DNA of 64,000 nt, from NCBI GenBank assembly GCA_039090855.1, contig CM077034.1, positions 223,102,331 through 223,166,330 of the forward strand, written 5' to 3'. The notes under the pieces are model-generated. The model ran no database searches, was not told where the DNA came from, and saw only the letters and a list, made by a program, of their open reading frames with translations. A program made the translations under genes and the position numbers. Shown here one piece after another: positions 43,409 to 55,260 of this stretch. This stretch comes from Macrothele yani (taxonomy: Eukaryota; Arthropoda; Arachnida; Araneae; Macrothelidae). Every line of letters begins with the position of its first letter. Position 1 is the stretch's first letter.

Positions 43409-45300
43409 CAGCAAAACCTCGAAAATCTGGCATCCGGAAAACTGGGAACTTCAGAAATCCGGCACTTTTTTTATTTCGTTTTCGTGAGAACATCCGATGC
43501 TTAACCAATGACCATGGAAATCTCCTGATGTGCAGTCTCAACAACAACGACACATCGCGAGATCATCCGATCTCGGCTTGCGAATTGCCGATGGCCTCCT
43601 ACGTGCGACATCAGGAGGCTTCTCAAATTCGTCATCTCATTGGGCAGCGCTGAAGTGACGCGGACCAATGAGGCGACAAATCGCCGTGTACGTCTGAAAT
43701 GCGCGTCGAGCGTGTGGTGATGATCTGTGCTTGGTGGGGACAGTATGTGGATTCGATCGTGCAATGACGTCTACGTCGGCCTTCACGATGCATCGCAGTT
43801 CAGTCAGTCGGAAAACCGTAACGTCGATGTATAAAATTCACATCGGTTTATCGCGACGTATCAATACGTCGCCCAGCCCTAGCGGTTGCCCTGGCTTTTT
43901 TGAAGTTTTTGCCTAACCATTCGCCAAATTAAATTCTTTTCGTCAGAGTTTTATGATAAATAATATGAAAAGGTAATCGCCAAAACTTTTTTTTTTTTTA
44001 TCACCCAAACGATTCTTTTTTCGCCAACTTAGAGAAGAATGCAGTCGGCAGCGCGACCACTGGAGCTGAGACAGGTCAAGCCCGAACAAGAGATTTGGGC
44101 CAGGGCTCTATCTTGCAAAATAAAATTCAAACTCGGGCTGATATACCACGGGCTCGAACGGGCTCGGTCTCCGAAAATTGAGCCCGAACTCAGCTCTAGC
44201 AACCACTGCATAATTATAAGGCGTAGACGTGCAAATTTTCGTTAAGTGACCTGTTACAAAAAATGGGTAATGGGCATTACATACGTAACACCCGTTACTC
44301 AATTTATTATTGGTGTAACGTGCAATTGCAGCACCACCCGATCATTTTGGATGCCCAGTAGCCCGAAGCACTCAGGTGGAAACGAACGATCAAAGAAAAC
44401 CGTACGGTTACACTGTAAAAATAGATAGAGGTCCCTTACCCACTTCCCATTTGAGAAATACATTGGTTAATCGCAGGCGGAGGAGAGAGTGGAAAAGGAA
44501 ATGGTTTTTATTAATGGTTGAACAGGTTAGCCAATTTTCGGGCTCGTTCGGGCCCGGGCTCTATCTTGCAAAATCAAATTCGGGCTCGGACGGGCTCGGG
44601 CTGATATACCATGGGCTCGGTCTCCGAAAATTGAGCCCGAACTCAGCTCTAGCAACCACTGCATAATTATAAGGCGTAGACATGCAAATTTTCGTTAAGT
44701 GACCTGTTACGAAAATTGAGTAACGTAATGCCCGTTACTCAATTTATTATTGGAGTAACGTACAATTGCAGCACCACCCGATCATTTTGGATGCCCAGTA
44801 GCCTGAAGCACTCAGCTGGAAACGAACGGTCAAAGAAATTCGTACGGTTACACTGTAAAAATAGATAGAGGTCCCTTACCCACTTCCCATTTAAGAAATA
44901 CATTGGTTAATTGCAGGCAGAGGAGAGAGTGGAAAAGGAGATGTTTTTTATTAATGGTTGAACAGGTTAGCCAATTTTTGGGCTCGTTCAGGCCCGGGCT
45001 CTATCTTGCAAAATAAAATTCGGGCTCAGACGGGCTCGGGCTGATATACCACGGGCTCGGACGGGTTCGGGGTCCGAAAATTGAGCCCGAACTCAGCTCT
45101 AGCAACCACTGCATAATTATAAGGCATAGACGTGCAAATTTTCGTTAAGTGACCTGTTACGAAAATTGCATAACGGGCGTTACGTGCATGCTTTACGTAA
45201 CGTCCGTTACGCAATTTTCGGATAACTTCAGAAATTCGGAATTTTCATAAATTTGGCACTCGTCCGGTCCCGTCAATGCCGGATTTTCGAGGTTTTACTG
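43409..45300. mobile_element. Tigger/pogo-type MITE with internal direct repeats
   Basis: Ends CAGCAAAACCTCGAAAATC (43409) and, inverted, CAGTAAAACCTCGAAAATC (45300) match over about 24 bp and are flanked by TA (43407-43408 and 45301-45302). The 1,892-bp interior has no transposase. A deleted copy in the opposite orientation begins at 62555. Confidence 0.9.
44060..45200 (+). repeat. About 455-bp tandem repeats inside the MITE (2.5 copies)
   Basis: Three blocks starting near 44090, 44545 and 44995 share GCTCTATCTTGCAAAATAAA, the GC-rich GGGCTCGG motifs, GAACTCAGCTCTAGCAACC and TTTTCGTTAAGTGACCTG. They differ by about one change per 20-30 bp. The GGGCTCG motif itself is repeated several times inside each block. 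Confidence 0.82.
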
Positions 45301-45302
45301 TA

Positions 45303-45437
45303 TTTCAAAAGTAAGGTCTCTGGTTTAAGAGAAAATGCGCCGACCCAGAGTGCAACGCTAAGTCATTAAAAATCTCTATCAACTGTGAACGAGATAATAA
45401 AGATTTGAACCTGAAAAAAAAAAAAAAAAAAAAAAAA
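45303..45437 (+). other. Polyadenylated (retroposed) 3' end
   Basis: An AATAAA signal at 45396-45401 is followed 12 bp later by 24 A residues (45414-45437). That is the footprint of a reverse-transcribed polyadenylated RNA, either a SINE/LINE tail or a processed pseudogene. The source RNA is not recognised and target duplications were not found. Confidence 0.5.
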
Positions 45438-45444
45438 GACTTAA

Positions 45445-45742
45445 TGTTCGTCTCCTTTTGCCTAGGCAGAAGATGGTGCAGAAGATGGTGTAAACTTCTT
45501 TATGAAAATCACTTAGCCGGAGACATATGGAAATTTATTGTGACCATTGATGAAGCGTGGTTCTACCTAAACGACTGTAAAAAAAAAAAGTTGATTTGCT
45601 CTCGCAAAAGAGCAGAAAAGACTTACAAACTCGTTTCCAAAAATCCAAAGAAAGTTTCAGTAAAGGATTCGTGACTATTGCTGGTTCCTCGTACAATGGG
45701 AAATTAAATTTAAGAAAAGTTGAAAAAAAATTTGCCCTAGCT
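45445..45742 (+). pseudogene. mariner/IS630-type transposase fragment
   Basis: The fragment reads RWCKLLYENHLAGDIWKFIV, then TIDEAWFYLNDC with the first catalytic D, KRAEKTYKLV and, after a frameshift, SKGFVTIAGSSYNGKLNL. The second and third catalytic residues are missing. It belongs to a mariner lineage different from those at 13 kb and 63 kb, judging by TIDEAWF versus TGDETWF and TGDKTW. Confidence 0.75.
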
Positions 45743-45825
45743 TGATTCAAAAAGAAGAAAACTTGTTAAAAATGCAAGGAGTATTTAAACATATAAAACG
45801 AGTGAAACACACAGAGTCACATATG

Positions 45826-47057
45826 CAGGGGTGTTTATTTTCTGGAATTTCTGGAAAATTAGGAAATTTTCGACGTTGTACTCCAGAAATTTTCGGCGTT
45901 TTTTTTTTTGTTTTATTTTTACGAAATTTTGGGCGGCGTTGTAGTCCAAGAATTTTCGGCCTTTTTTTTTTCTTTTTTTTTTTTCACGAAAATTTGCAGC
46001 ATTGTACTGGAATTTTCGGCGGTTTTTTTTTTTGTTTTTTTTGGGTTTTTTTTTAGAAATTTTATTTTATAGCCAGTGGCAAGGCCTGTCACTGTCCTTT
46101 CCCTGTTTTCCCTTGGTTGGTGGCCAAAGCAAAACTCAATTCCATTGGGAGTTGGGAAATCTGACTGCCAATCTACCCCCACAGAGGAGAAGAGAAACAG
46201 GTCCACTCTGTGTCTACCCAATTCAGCTGAAATTTTTTTTTTTTTTTTTTTAGAAATTTTATTTTATAGCCAGTGGCAAGGCCTGTCACTGTCCTTTCCC
46301 TGTTTTCCCTTGGTTGGTGGCCAAAGCAAAACTCAATTCCACTGGGAGTTGGGAAATCTGACTGCCAATCTACCCCCACAGAGGATAAGAGAAACAGGTC
46401 CACTCTGTGTCTACCCAATTCAACTGGGAGAGATCCCCTCCCACCCCACCTAATGTTATATTTGTCTTCTAAAAGTGTGTTAACTGTTTGCTTTCCTTTG
46501 TGGTTTGGTGCTGGGTTTGCCTAGAGCTACTCCAAAGAGAAATTTCTCACCCCTTTCTTTTCCTGGCAGTGCCCCTTTGCTCATGCCCCACCCCAGGGCT
46601 TAGTGGCCCACCCACTCTGTCTGCTGCTTTTGACCTTCAAGACTTCTCATCTCATCATCACAGAGATCTAGGGAGGATATCCCTGCTGACTTTTTGTTCA
46701 CCACTCCCCCTTCCCTTTGGGATGCCTGCTGGTTGCTGCTCAGGAAATCTTTGTCATTGGTTTCAATGCAATGACAAAGATTTCTTGAGCAGCTTTTTTA
46801 TATTTTTTTCTCAGTATTTTACTTTTTATAAGTATTATTTATAGCTTTGAAGGGGCAAACACTGGAAATTTGCAATTAGTAAAATTTTATAAAGGCCACT
46901 GTTCTTTAAAAAAATATCAGAACTTGGGAAGTAAATTACGAATGTAACACATATACTCAGATTTTTTTTTTTTTTTTTGTAAGTATTGATCTACGTTAAT
47001 TTCAGGAAATTTGGGTTTGGTTTCAGGAAATTTGATTTCACAGAATAAGCACCCCTG
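45826..47057. mobile_element. TIR element, hAT-like ends, non-autonomous
   Basis: Ends CAGGGGTGTTTATTTTCTG (45826) and, inverted, CAGGGGTGCTTATTCTGTG (47057) are flanked on both sides by CATATG (45820-45825 and 47058-47063). CAGGGGTG ends resemble hAT elements, but those normally make 8-bp duplications, so the class is uncertain. The interior has about four GAATTTTCGGC-plus-T-run repeats (45869-46030) and a 197-bp tandem duplication (about 46053-46249 and 46250-46430). No protein is recognised. Confidence 0.78.
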
Positions 47058-47063
47058 CATATG

Positions 47064-48010
47064 GTAAAAGGTTCGTTTAGCGGTAGCTTTCGGCCATCCT
47101 ACGACCTTGATCACCCGCGGTCGACTGGATGGGCTGGTTGCCAGATCTACAATTTGAAGTTAGGGTGTTGGAAATGTTGCCAGATTTTAGAAGAGAGATC
47201 CAAACAAATGGGATTTGGTGAGGGGTCGTCTCTGAATTGCAGTTTTTGGTGAACAAAATTGCAATGCTCTCTTGGAAACGCAGAGAGTATGAATGATATT
47301 ATTGGAAAATTGTTCTAAAAATGTAAAATGTGTGAGCTTCCTCTGTAGCTTAATTTTCTGCCACAAGCTGCTTTATTTGGTATCAAAGCTATATTCATAG
47401 TGTTATAAAAGTAGCATACCATAGCAGCAGATACACTTCCAATCACTAGCCAAAATGTATGGTTTTCAAGTCACTGCGTATGGATTAATCATCACTAATC
47501 AAGCATGATTGGAAATTGAGGAGTGTTGGATGAGTGATTTCCCCGAATTGATGGTGGTTTGCATTAAAAACTTTAAGTAAATACCTCTTATGCACTGCAG
47601 AGTATAGTGAAACCTCAGTTATTCATTTTCTATGATATAGCTTTAAAAAGTGTATAAACAAAATTGCAAAATGTTAAATGCTATTGTAAAATTTATGCTT
47701 TAAAGGAGTGTAAGATGTTCCTTCATAACAATTTCTTTAAAGTCGAATCGGTGGTGAAAGGAAAAGAAAAAGCATTACAAATTATAATATATTTTATAAA
47801 ACATAGAGGGATGATCAATGTATACATATATGCATTGCATTATACAGTACGTTTACATGGTTTATTATTGACATGTTGAACAGAAGCATCTAGTGGGTAT
47901 GATTGAAAAGTTTCCTTTTTGATGCAGAGACCAAGACGATTAATATTTTATAGCATTGCAAAATTCACATAAAGCCTATGAAAATCAAACTTCTCTTCTG
48001 ACGATCCTAT
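47064..48010. other. AT-rich unique sequence
   Basis: No gene or repeat was recognised. Open frames here are short (under 75 codons) and lack motifs. Confidence 0.5.
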
Positions 48011-48011
48011 G

Positions 48012-50240
48012 TAATCTGTAAAAATCCTGATTCTAGATTAAGTGAAATCCTCACAACTAAAGATCTGAGACCAGTGCTTCAATATGCAACACATGAGTTA
48101 ACAGCTTTGTTCTCTTTGGACAGCTCTCTCTCTGTCTATGAAAATCCTGATTCTAGATTAAGTGAAATCCTCACAACTAAGAATCTGAGACCAGTGCTTC
48201 AATATGCGACACATGAATTAACAGCTTTGTTCTCTTTGGACAGTTCTCTCTGTCTATAAAAATCCTGATTCTAGATTAAGTGAAATCCTCACAACTAAGA
48301 ATCTGAGACCAGTACTTCAATGTGCAACACATGGGTTAACAGCTTTGTTCTCTTTGGACAGCTCTATCTTTGTATAAAAATTCTGACTCTAGATTAAGTG
48401 AAATCCTCACAACTAAGAATCTGAGACCTGTGCTTCAATAGGCGACACATGAATTAACAGCTTTGTTCTCTTTGGACAGCTCTATCTGTCTATAAGAATC
48501 CTGATTCTAGATTAAGTGAAATCCTCACAACTAAGAATCTGAGACCAGTGCTTCAATATGCAACACATGAATTAACAGCTTTGTTCTCTTTGGACAGCTC
48601 TCTGAAAATCCTGATTCTAGATTAAGTGAAATCCTCACAACTAAGAATCTGAGACCAGTGCTTCAATATGCAACACATGAATTAACAGCTTTGTTCTCTT
48701 TGGACAGCTCTCTGAAAATCCTGATTCTAGATTAAGTGAAATCCTCACAACTAAGAATCTGAGACCAGTGCTTCAATATGCAACACATGAATTAACAGCT
48801 TTGTTCTCTTTGGACAGCTCTCTGAAAATCCTGGTTCTAGATTAAGTGAAATCCTCACAACTAAGAATCTGAGACCAGTGCTTCAATATGCAACACATGA
48901 ATTAACAGCTTTGTTCTCTTTGGACAGCTCTCTGAAAATCCTGATTCTAGATTAAGTGAAATCCTCACAACTAAGAATCTGAGACCAGTGCTTCAATATG
49001 CAACACATGAATTAACAGCTTTGTTCTCTTTGGACAGCTCTCTCAAAATCCTGATTCTAGATTAAGTGAAATCCTCACAACTAAGAATCTGAGACCAGTG
49101 CTTCAATATGCAACACATGAATTAACAGCTTTGTTCTCTTTGGACAGCTCTCTGAAAATCCTGGTTCTAGATTAAGTGAAATCCTCACAACTAAGAATCT
49201 GAGGCCAGTGCTTCAATATGCAACACATGAATTAACAGCTTTGTTCTCTTTGGACAGCTCTATCTGTCTATAAAAATCCTGATTCTAGATTAAGTGAAAT
49301 CCTCACAACTAAGAATCTGAGGCCAGTGCTTCAATATGCAACACATGAATTAACAGCTTTGTTCTCTTTGGACAGCTCTCTGTCTATAAAAATCCTGATT
49401 CTAGATTAAGTGAAATCCTCACAACTAAGAATCTGAGGCCAGTGCTTCAATATGCAACACATGAATTAACAGCTTTGTTCTCTTTGGACAGCTCTCTGAA
49501 AATCCTGGTTCTAGATTAAGTGAAATCCTCACAACTAAGAATCTGAGACCAGTGCTTCAATATGCAACACATGAATTAACAGCTTTGTTCTCTTTGGACA
49601 GCTCTCTGAAAATCCTGATTCTAGATTAAGTGAAATCCTCACAACTGAGAATCTGAGACGAGTGCTTCAATATGCAACACATGAATTAACAGCTTTGTTC
49701 TCTTTGGACAGCTCTCTGAAAATCCTGGTTCTAGATTAAGTGAAATCCTCACAACTAAGAATCTGAGACCAGTGCTTCAATATGCAACACATGAATTAAC
49801 AGCTTTGTTCTCTTTGGACAGCTCTCTGAAAATCCTGATTCTAGATTAAGTGAAATCCTCACAACTGAGAATCTGAGATGAGTGTTTCAATATGCAACAC
49901 ATGAATTAACAGCTTTGTTCTCTTTGGACAGCTCTCTGAAAATCCTGATTCTAGATTAAGTGAAATCCTCACAATTAAGAATCTGAGACCAGTGCTTCAA
50001 TATGCAACACATGAATTAACAGCTTTGTTCTCTTTGGACAGCTCTCTCAAAATCCTGATTTTAGATTAAGTGAAATCCTCACAACTAAGAAACTGAGACC
50101 AGTGCTTCAATATGCAACACATGAATTAACAGCTTTGTTCTCTTTGAACAGCTCTCTGAAAATCCTGATTCTAGATTAAGTGAAATCCTCACAGTCAAGA
50201 ATCTGAGACCTGTGCTTCAGTATGGAACTTGTGAATTAAT
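48012..50240 (+). repeat. 110-bp satellite (about 20 units)
   Basis: Units contain AAAATCCTGATTCTAGATTA, AGTGAAATCCTCACAACTAA, CAGTGCTTCAATATGC and TTTGTTCTCTTTGGACAG. Most are 110 bp; the first five and two near 49260-49390 are 117-122 bp because of an extra CTGTCTATAA-type piece. Two long units read open as DSRLSEILTTKNLRPVLQYA, but 110 bp does not keep frame, so I do not call a gene. Each unit carries a pyrimidine tract plus CAG that resembles a 3' splice site. Confidence 0.95.
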
Positions 50241-50459
50241 AGCTTTTTTTTTTCCCCCTGCTGATTCTTAGTGCATCCATTTGAAACCAAAATGTTGAGT
50301 ATTGATGACACATCTGGAATTGTAATGTACTACCCCATGAAATGGTGGGGCCACAAAGTTACATCACAGAGATTTATGAGTTTTTAAAAAGTGTATATGT
50401 GTGTGAGTCATAAAACGCAAAACCAATTTTTAATCCAACCTGAAAGTAAACAACATACC
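50241..50459. other. Spacer before the hAT-like element
   Basis: Unique sequence with no recognised feature. Confidence 0.4.
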
Positions 50460-50467
50460 CTTCTGTA

Positions 50468-53400
50468 CAGCGCCTGATTTATGCCTAGGCATGCAAGGCA
50501 CATGCCTAGGGCCCTCAAATTGAAAGAGCCCCAAAATCTTGGTTAAAAAAAAAAAGAAAAAAACTTTCCCTTTTTCAAAATATTTATACGTGGGTAGATG
50601 TGATGTGGAGTAACTATATATAAATCGCTGGCAAAACACAAGCAAGTACTGGCAATATAATATGTGATATTTCTAGTTAATATCAGTAACATTTTCCAGA
50701 TAATTTAGGGAGGGGTTTTGTGTGAGATTAAACAAAAAATTGTCGTGTTGTGTAATAAAAACTAGCAGTATGTGTATGTTTGTAATTATGGCTTACTAAG
50801 ATCGACTATATACTTCAATTTCAAATACTGCATGGTTCTGAAGCAATTTTTAAACATTTTGACATTTTAGCTCCCAAAAGTTATATTTGAAAAATCTTTG
50901 GACTTAATTTGGGCAGGGTTTGAATCCCCCCAAACCTCTCTCTTAAATACACCCCTGGTTAATATGGTAATAGTATAGTTTAGGCACACCTGGCAAAAAA
51001 TCCAATGTCCGATTGAATTTTACCCGTCGTATGGCTTTGTCACACACAATTGTTTCATCGATGAAGGTTCAAGTCTTTTCAGATGCAAATCAGTAGGACA
51101 GCATAAAAATCTAGGAGAAAACACTCTTTTTACCACATTTTAGCTCCCAAAAGTTATATATGAAAAATCTTTGGACTTAATTTGGGCAGGGTTTGAATCC
51201 CCCCAAACCTCTCTCTTAAATACACCCCTGGTTAATATGGTAATAGTATAGTTTAGGCACACCTGGCAAAAAATCCAATGTCCGATTGAATTTTACCCGT
51301 CGTATGGCTTTGTCACACACAATTGTTTCATCGATGAAGGTTCAAGTCTTTTCAGATGCAAATCAGTAGGACAGCATAAAAATCTAGGAGAAAACACTCT
51401 TTTTACCACATTTTAGCTCCCAAAAGTTATATATGAAAAATCTTTGGACTTAATTTGGGCAGGGTTTGAATCCCCCCAAACCTCTCTCTTAAATACACCC
51501 CTGGTTAATATGGTAATAGTATAGTTTAGGCACACCTGGCAAAAAATCCAATGTCCGATTGAATTTTACCCGTCGTATGGCTTTGTCACACACAATTGTT
51601 TCATCGATGAAGGTTCAAGTCTTTTCAGATGCAAATCAGTAGGACAGCATAAAAATCTAGGAGAAAACACTCTTTTTACCACATTTTAGCTCCCAAAAGT
51701 TATATATGAAAAATCTTTGGACTTAATTTGGGCAGGGTTTGAATGCCCCCAAACCTCTCTCTTAAATACACCCCTGGTTAATATGGTAATAGTATAGTTT
51801 AGGCACACCTGGCAAAAAATCCAATGTCCGATTGAATTTTACCCGTCGTATGGCTTTGTCACACACAATTGTTTCATCGATGAAGGTTCAAGTCTTTTCA
51901 GATGCAAATCAGTAGGACAGCATAAAAATCTAGGAGAAAACACTCTTTTTACCACATTTTAGCTCCCAAAAGTTATATATGAAAAATCTTTGGACTTAAT
52001 TTGGGCAGGGTTTGAATCCCCCAAACCTCTCTCTTAAATACACCCCTGGTTAATATGGTAATAGTATAGTTTAGGCACACCTGGCAAAAAATCCAATGTC
52101 CGATTGAATTTTACCCGTCGTATGGCTTTGTCACACACAATTGTTTCATCGATGAAGGTTCAAGTCTTTTCACATGCAAATCAGTAGGACAGCATAAAAA
52201 TCTAGGAGAAAACACTCTTTTTACCACATTTTAGCTCCCAAAAGTTATATATGAAAAATCTTTGGACTTAATTTGGGCAGGGTTTGAATCCCCCAAACCT
52301 CTCTCTTAAATACACCCCTGGTTAATATGGTAATAGTATAGTTTAGGCACACCTGGCAAAAAATCCAATGTCCGATTGAATTTTACCCGTCGTATGGCTT
52401 TGTCACACACAATTGTTTCATCGATGAAGGTTCAAGTCTTTTCAGATGCAAATCAGTAGGACAGCATAAAAATCTAGGAGAAAACACTCTTTTTACCACA
52501 TTTTAGCTCCCAAAAGTTATATATGAAAAATCTTTGGACTTAATTTGGGCAGGGTTTGAATCCCCCCAAACCTCTCTCTTAAATACACCCCTGGTTAATA
52601 TGGTAATAGTATAGTTTAGGCACACCTGGCAAAAAATCCAATGTCCGATTGAATTTTACCCGTCGTATGGCTTTGTCACACACAATTGTTTCATCGATGA
52701 AGGTTCAAGTCTTTTCAGATGCAAATCAGTAGGACAGCATAAAAATCTAGGAGAAAACACTCTTTTTACCACATTTTAGCTCCCAAAAGTTATATATGAA
52801 AAATCTTTGGACTTAATTTGGGCAGGGTTTGAATGCCCCCAAACCTCTCTCTTAAATACACCCCTGGTTAATATGGTAATAGTATAGTTTAGGCACACCT
52901 GGCAAAAAATCCAATGTCCGATTGAATTTTACCCGTCGTATGGCTTTGTCACACACAATTGTTTCATCGATGAAGGTTCAAGTCTTTTCAGATGCAAATC
53001 AGTAGGACAGCATAAAAATCTAGGAGAAAACACTCTTTTTACCACATTTTAGCTCCCAAAAGTTATATATGAAAAATCTTTGGACTTAATTTGGGCAGGG
53101 TTTGAATCCCCCAAACCTCTCTCTTAAATACACCCCTGGTTAATATGGTAATAGTATAGTTTAGGCACACCTGGCAAAAAATCCAATGTCCGATTGAATT
53201 TTACCCGTCGTATGGCTTTGTCACACACAACTGTTTCATCGATGAAGGTTCAAGTCTTTTCAGATGCAAATCAGTAGGACAGCATAAAAATCTAGGAGAA
53301 AACACTATTTTCACCACATTTTAGCTCCCAAAAGTTATATTTGAAAAATCTTTGGACTTAATTTGGGCAGGGTTTGAATCCCCCCAAACCTCTCTCTTAA

Positions 53401-54046
53401 ATACACTCCTGGTTAATATGGTAATAGTATAGTTTAGACACTCCTGGCAAAAAATCCAATGTCCAATTGAATTTAACCCGTGATATGGCTTTGTCACACA
53501 CAACTGTTTCATCGATGAAGGTTCGAGTCTTTTCAGATGCAAATCAGTAGGACAGCATAAAAATCTAGGAGAAAACACTATTTTTACCACATTTTAGCTC
53601 CCAAAAGTTATATTTGAAAAATCTGTGGACTTAATTCGGGCATGGTTTGAATCCCCCAAACCTCTCTCTTAAATACACCCCTGGTTAATATGGTAATAGT
53701 ATAGTTTAGACACACCTGGCAAAAAATCCAATGTCCAATTGAATTTAACCCGTGATATGGCTTTGTCACACACAACTGTTTCATCGATGAAGGTTCGAGT
53801 CTTTTCAGATGCAAATCAGTAGAACAGCATAAAAATCTAGGAGAAAACAATATTTTTACCAGGTACTACCGTAATTTAATGCCAGTCTTATAAATGTATT
53901 GTGTTTATTAAATTATTACGCTGGATTGTAATACAGTCGCCCAAAGTGGGCACACTACCTACTCGACTCCGTAAAGTAAATGTCGAGTGGAGGGGGCCTC
54001 GTTTTGTGTTGTGCCTAGGGCCCAATTCCGTGTAAGTCGGGCCCTG
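50468..54046. mobile_element. hAT-like element filled with a 273-bp tandem array
   Basis: Left end CAGCGCCTGATTTATGCC and inverted right end CAGGGCCCGACTTACACGG share the CAGxGCCxGAxTTA pattern, with subterminal TGCCTAGGGCCC near both ends. The 8-bp target duplication CTTCTGTA is perfect (50460-50467 and 54047-54054), the hallmark of hAT integration. Of 3,579 bp about 3 kb is the satellite array; no transposase is visible, so the element is non-autonomous. The short unique parts (50468-50862, 53870-54046) are what the transposase would need. Confidence 0.9.
50863..53862. repeat. 273-bp tandem array (11 units) inside the hAT-like element
   Basis: The motif TTTTAGCTCCCAAAAGTTAT recurs every 272-273 bp (about 50871, 51144, 51417, 51690, 51963, 52235 and so on to 53598). 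Central units are nearly identical; the first and the last two are more diverged, as expected if amplification started in the middle. 273 is a multiple of three and the two right-most units are open on the minus strand (CCPTDLHLKRLEPSSMKQLC), but central units carry a stop, so coding is unlikely. Confidence 0.95.
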
Positions 54047-54983
54047 CTTCTGTAATGGGATCAAGGTTCAGTTTTTTCGATACCATGAATTAACACTGTC
54101 TATTCTCTCTAAAGTTGTGACAATACCATGTTACATATAAAAGAATCAAAGGACCGTGTATTTTTGAATCTGCACGACTTACCCAAACAAGGGCAGGTCA
54201 TGATGTTCGCAGATGATATAGCTGTTGCCATCAGGTCCCTGAACAAAGGCAGAGCAGTGAAGCTCCTCCGGGACTTTCTCTCTCAGCTGGAAACCTACTA
54301 CACTGACTGGCGGATCAAGATCAATCCGTCTAAGAGCAGTACGGTGTTGTTTTTTCGATCTCTCCAAGGAGTACCGAAACTCATTATGTTTCAAGAGACA
54401 ATCCCCTGGGCTACCTCCATTAAGTACCTGGGGCTCCAACTAGATTGTCGAATTTCGTGGGTGGCGAACACCAGCTGCCGCACGAATAAAGCTAGACATT
54501 GCCTTGGGCAGCTAGCTCCACTACTCCGCCGGAGAAGCTTCCTTACAAGATGGTCGCCAGGCCGGTGCTTACCTATACCTCCTCCATCTGGATCAGTACA
54601 GGGTTCCCCACGGTGCTTATAAATCCTTAAAAGTCCTTAGATTTTTTTGGGGTGCTTAAAAGTCCTTATATTTTCCCAAAAAAAGCAGAAAGTACTTAAA
54701 AGTGCTTATTTTTTATTTTGTTCAGAGTGCTTAAAGGTGCTTATTTTTAATTTTGTTGTGACTTTTTTTTTTTTTTTTTAGTTTTTCCACATTTGCCCAT
54801 AAACTTTCGATCGGTCGTTTTCGTGGAGCACGCGAGTTCATATGAAATGCTATGCCTAATTCATATTTGGAGCCTAGACACTGGGAAAAAAATAGTTTTC
54901 TTTATACACTGAATGGCCACTTTATTATGACCAGCCCCTCACCTCAGTACTTCGTTGGGCCACCTTTCGCGTTTAATATTGTT

Positions 54984-55260
54984 GTTGTACATGCATTTAT
55001 GGCACCTCTATTCATAGTGATTGTGGAATAACTTTTTTACGGGTCTTATGGAGGTTATTTTTCATGAAAGTTGGTTGTCAAATTTTCGAACTAAAGCCTA
55101 GTTTGTCATCAGGACTATGTCACTGGAGTAGTTGCTGCCACTCACTTGGAAGAGTCCATCCGCAATTATCGTTGATTGTGGTACTTCTTCTTCTTGCTAT
55201 TTTGATCCCTTCTTCTAGTTTCCTCTTTACTAAGTTTGACTGGTGGGCGATTATTTTCAC
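54984..55260 (-). mobile_element. Penelope-like element 3' fragment in the Tc1
   Basis: The PLE terminal region (TTATGGCACCTCTATTCATA, GTTATTTTTCATGAAAG) and the C-terminal endonuclease codons (VKIIAHQSNLVKRKLEE to WQQLLQ) lie on the minus strand. The junction at 55260 fuses them in frame to the Tc1 transposase. The opposite PLE end is missing. Confidence 0.8.

Noticed and set aside
53321..53850. Minus-strand open frames of 80-89 codons in the 273-bp array
   Set aside because: Only the most diverged units are open. Nearly identical central units carry a stop at the same place, so the frame is not maintained by selection.
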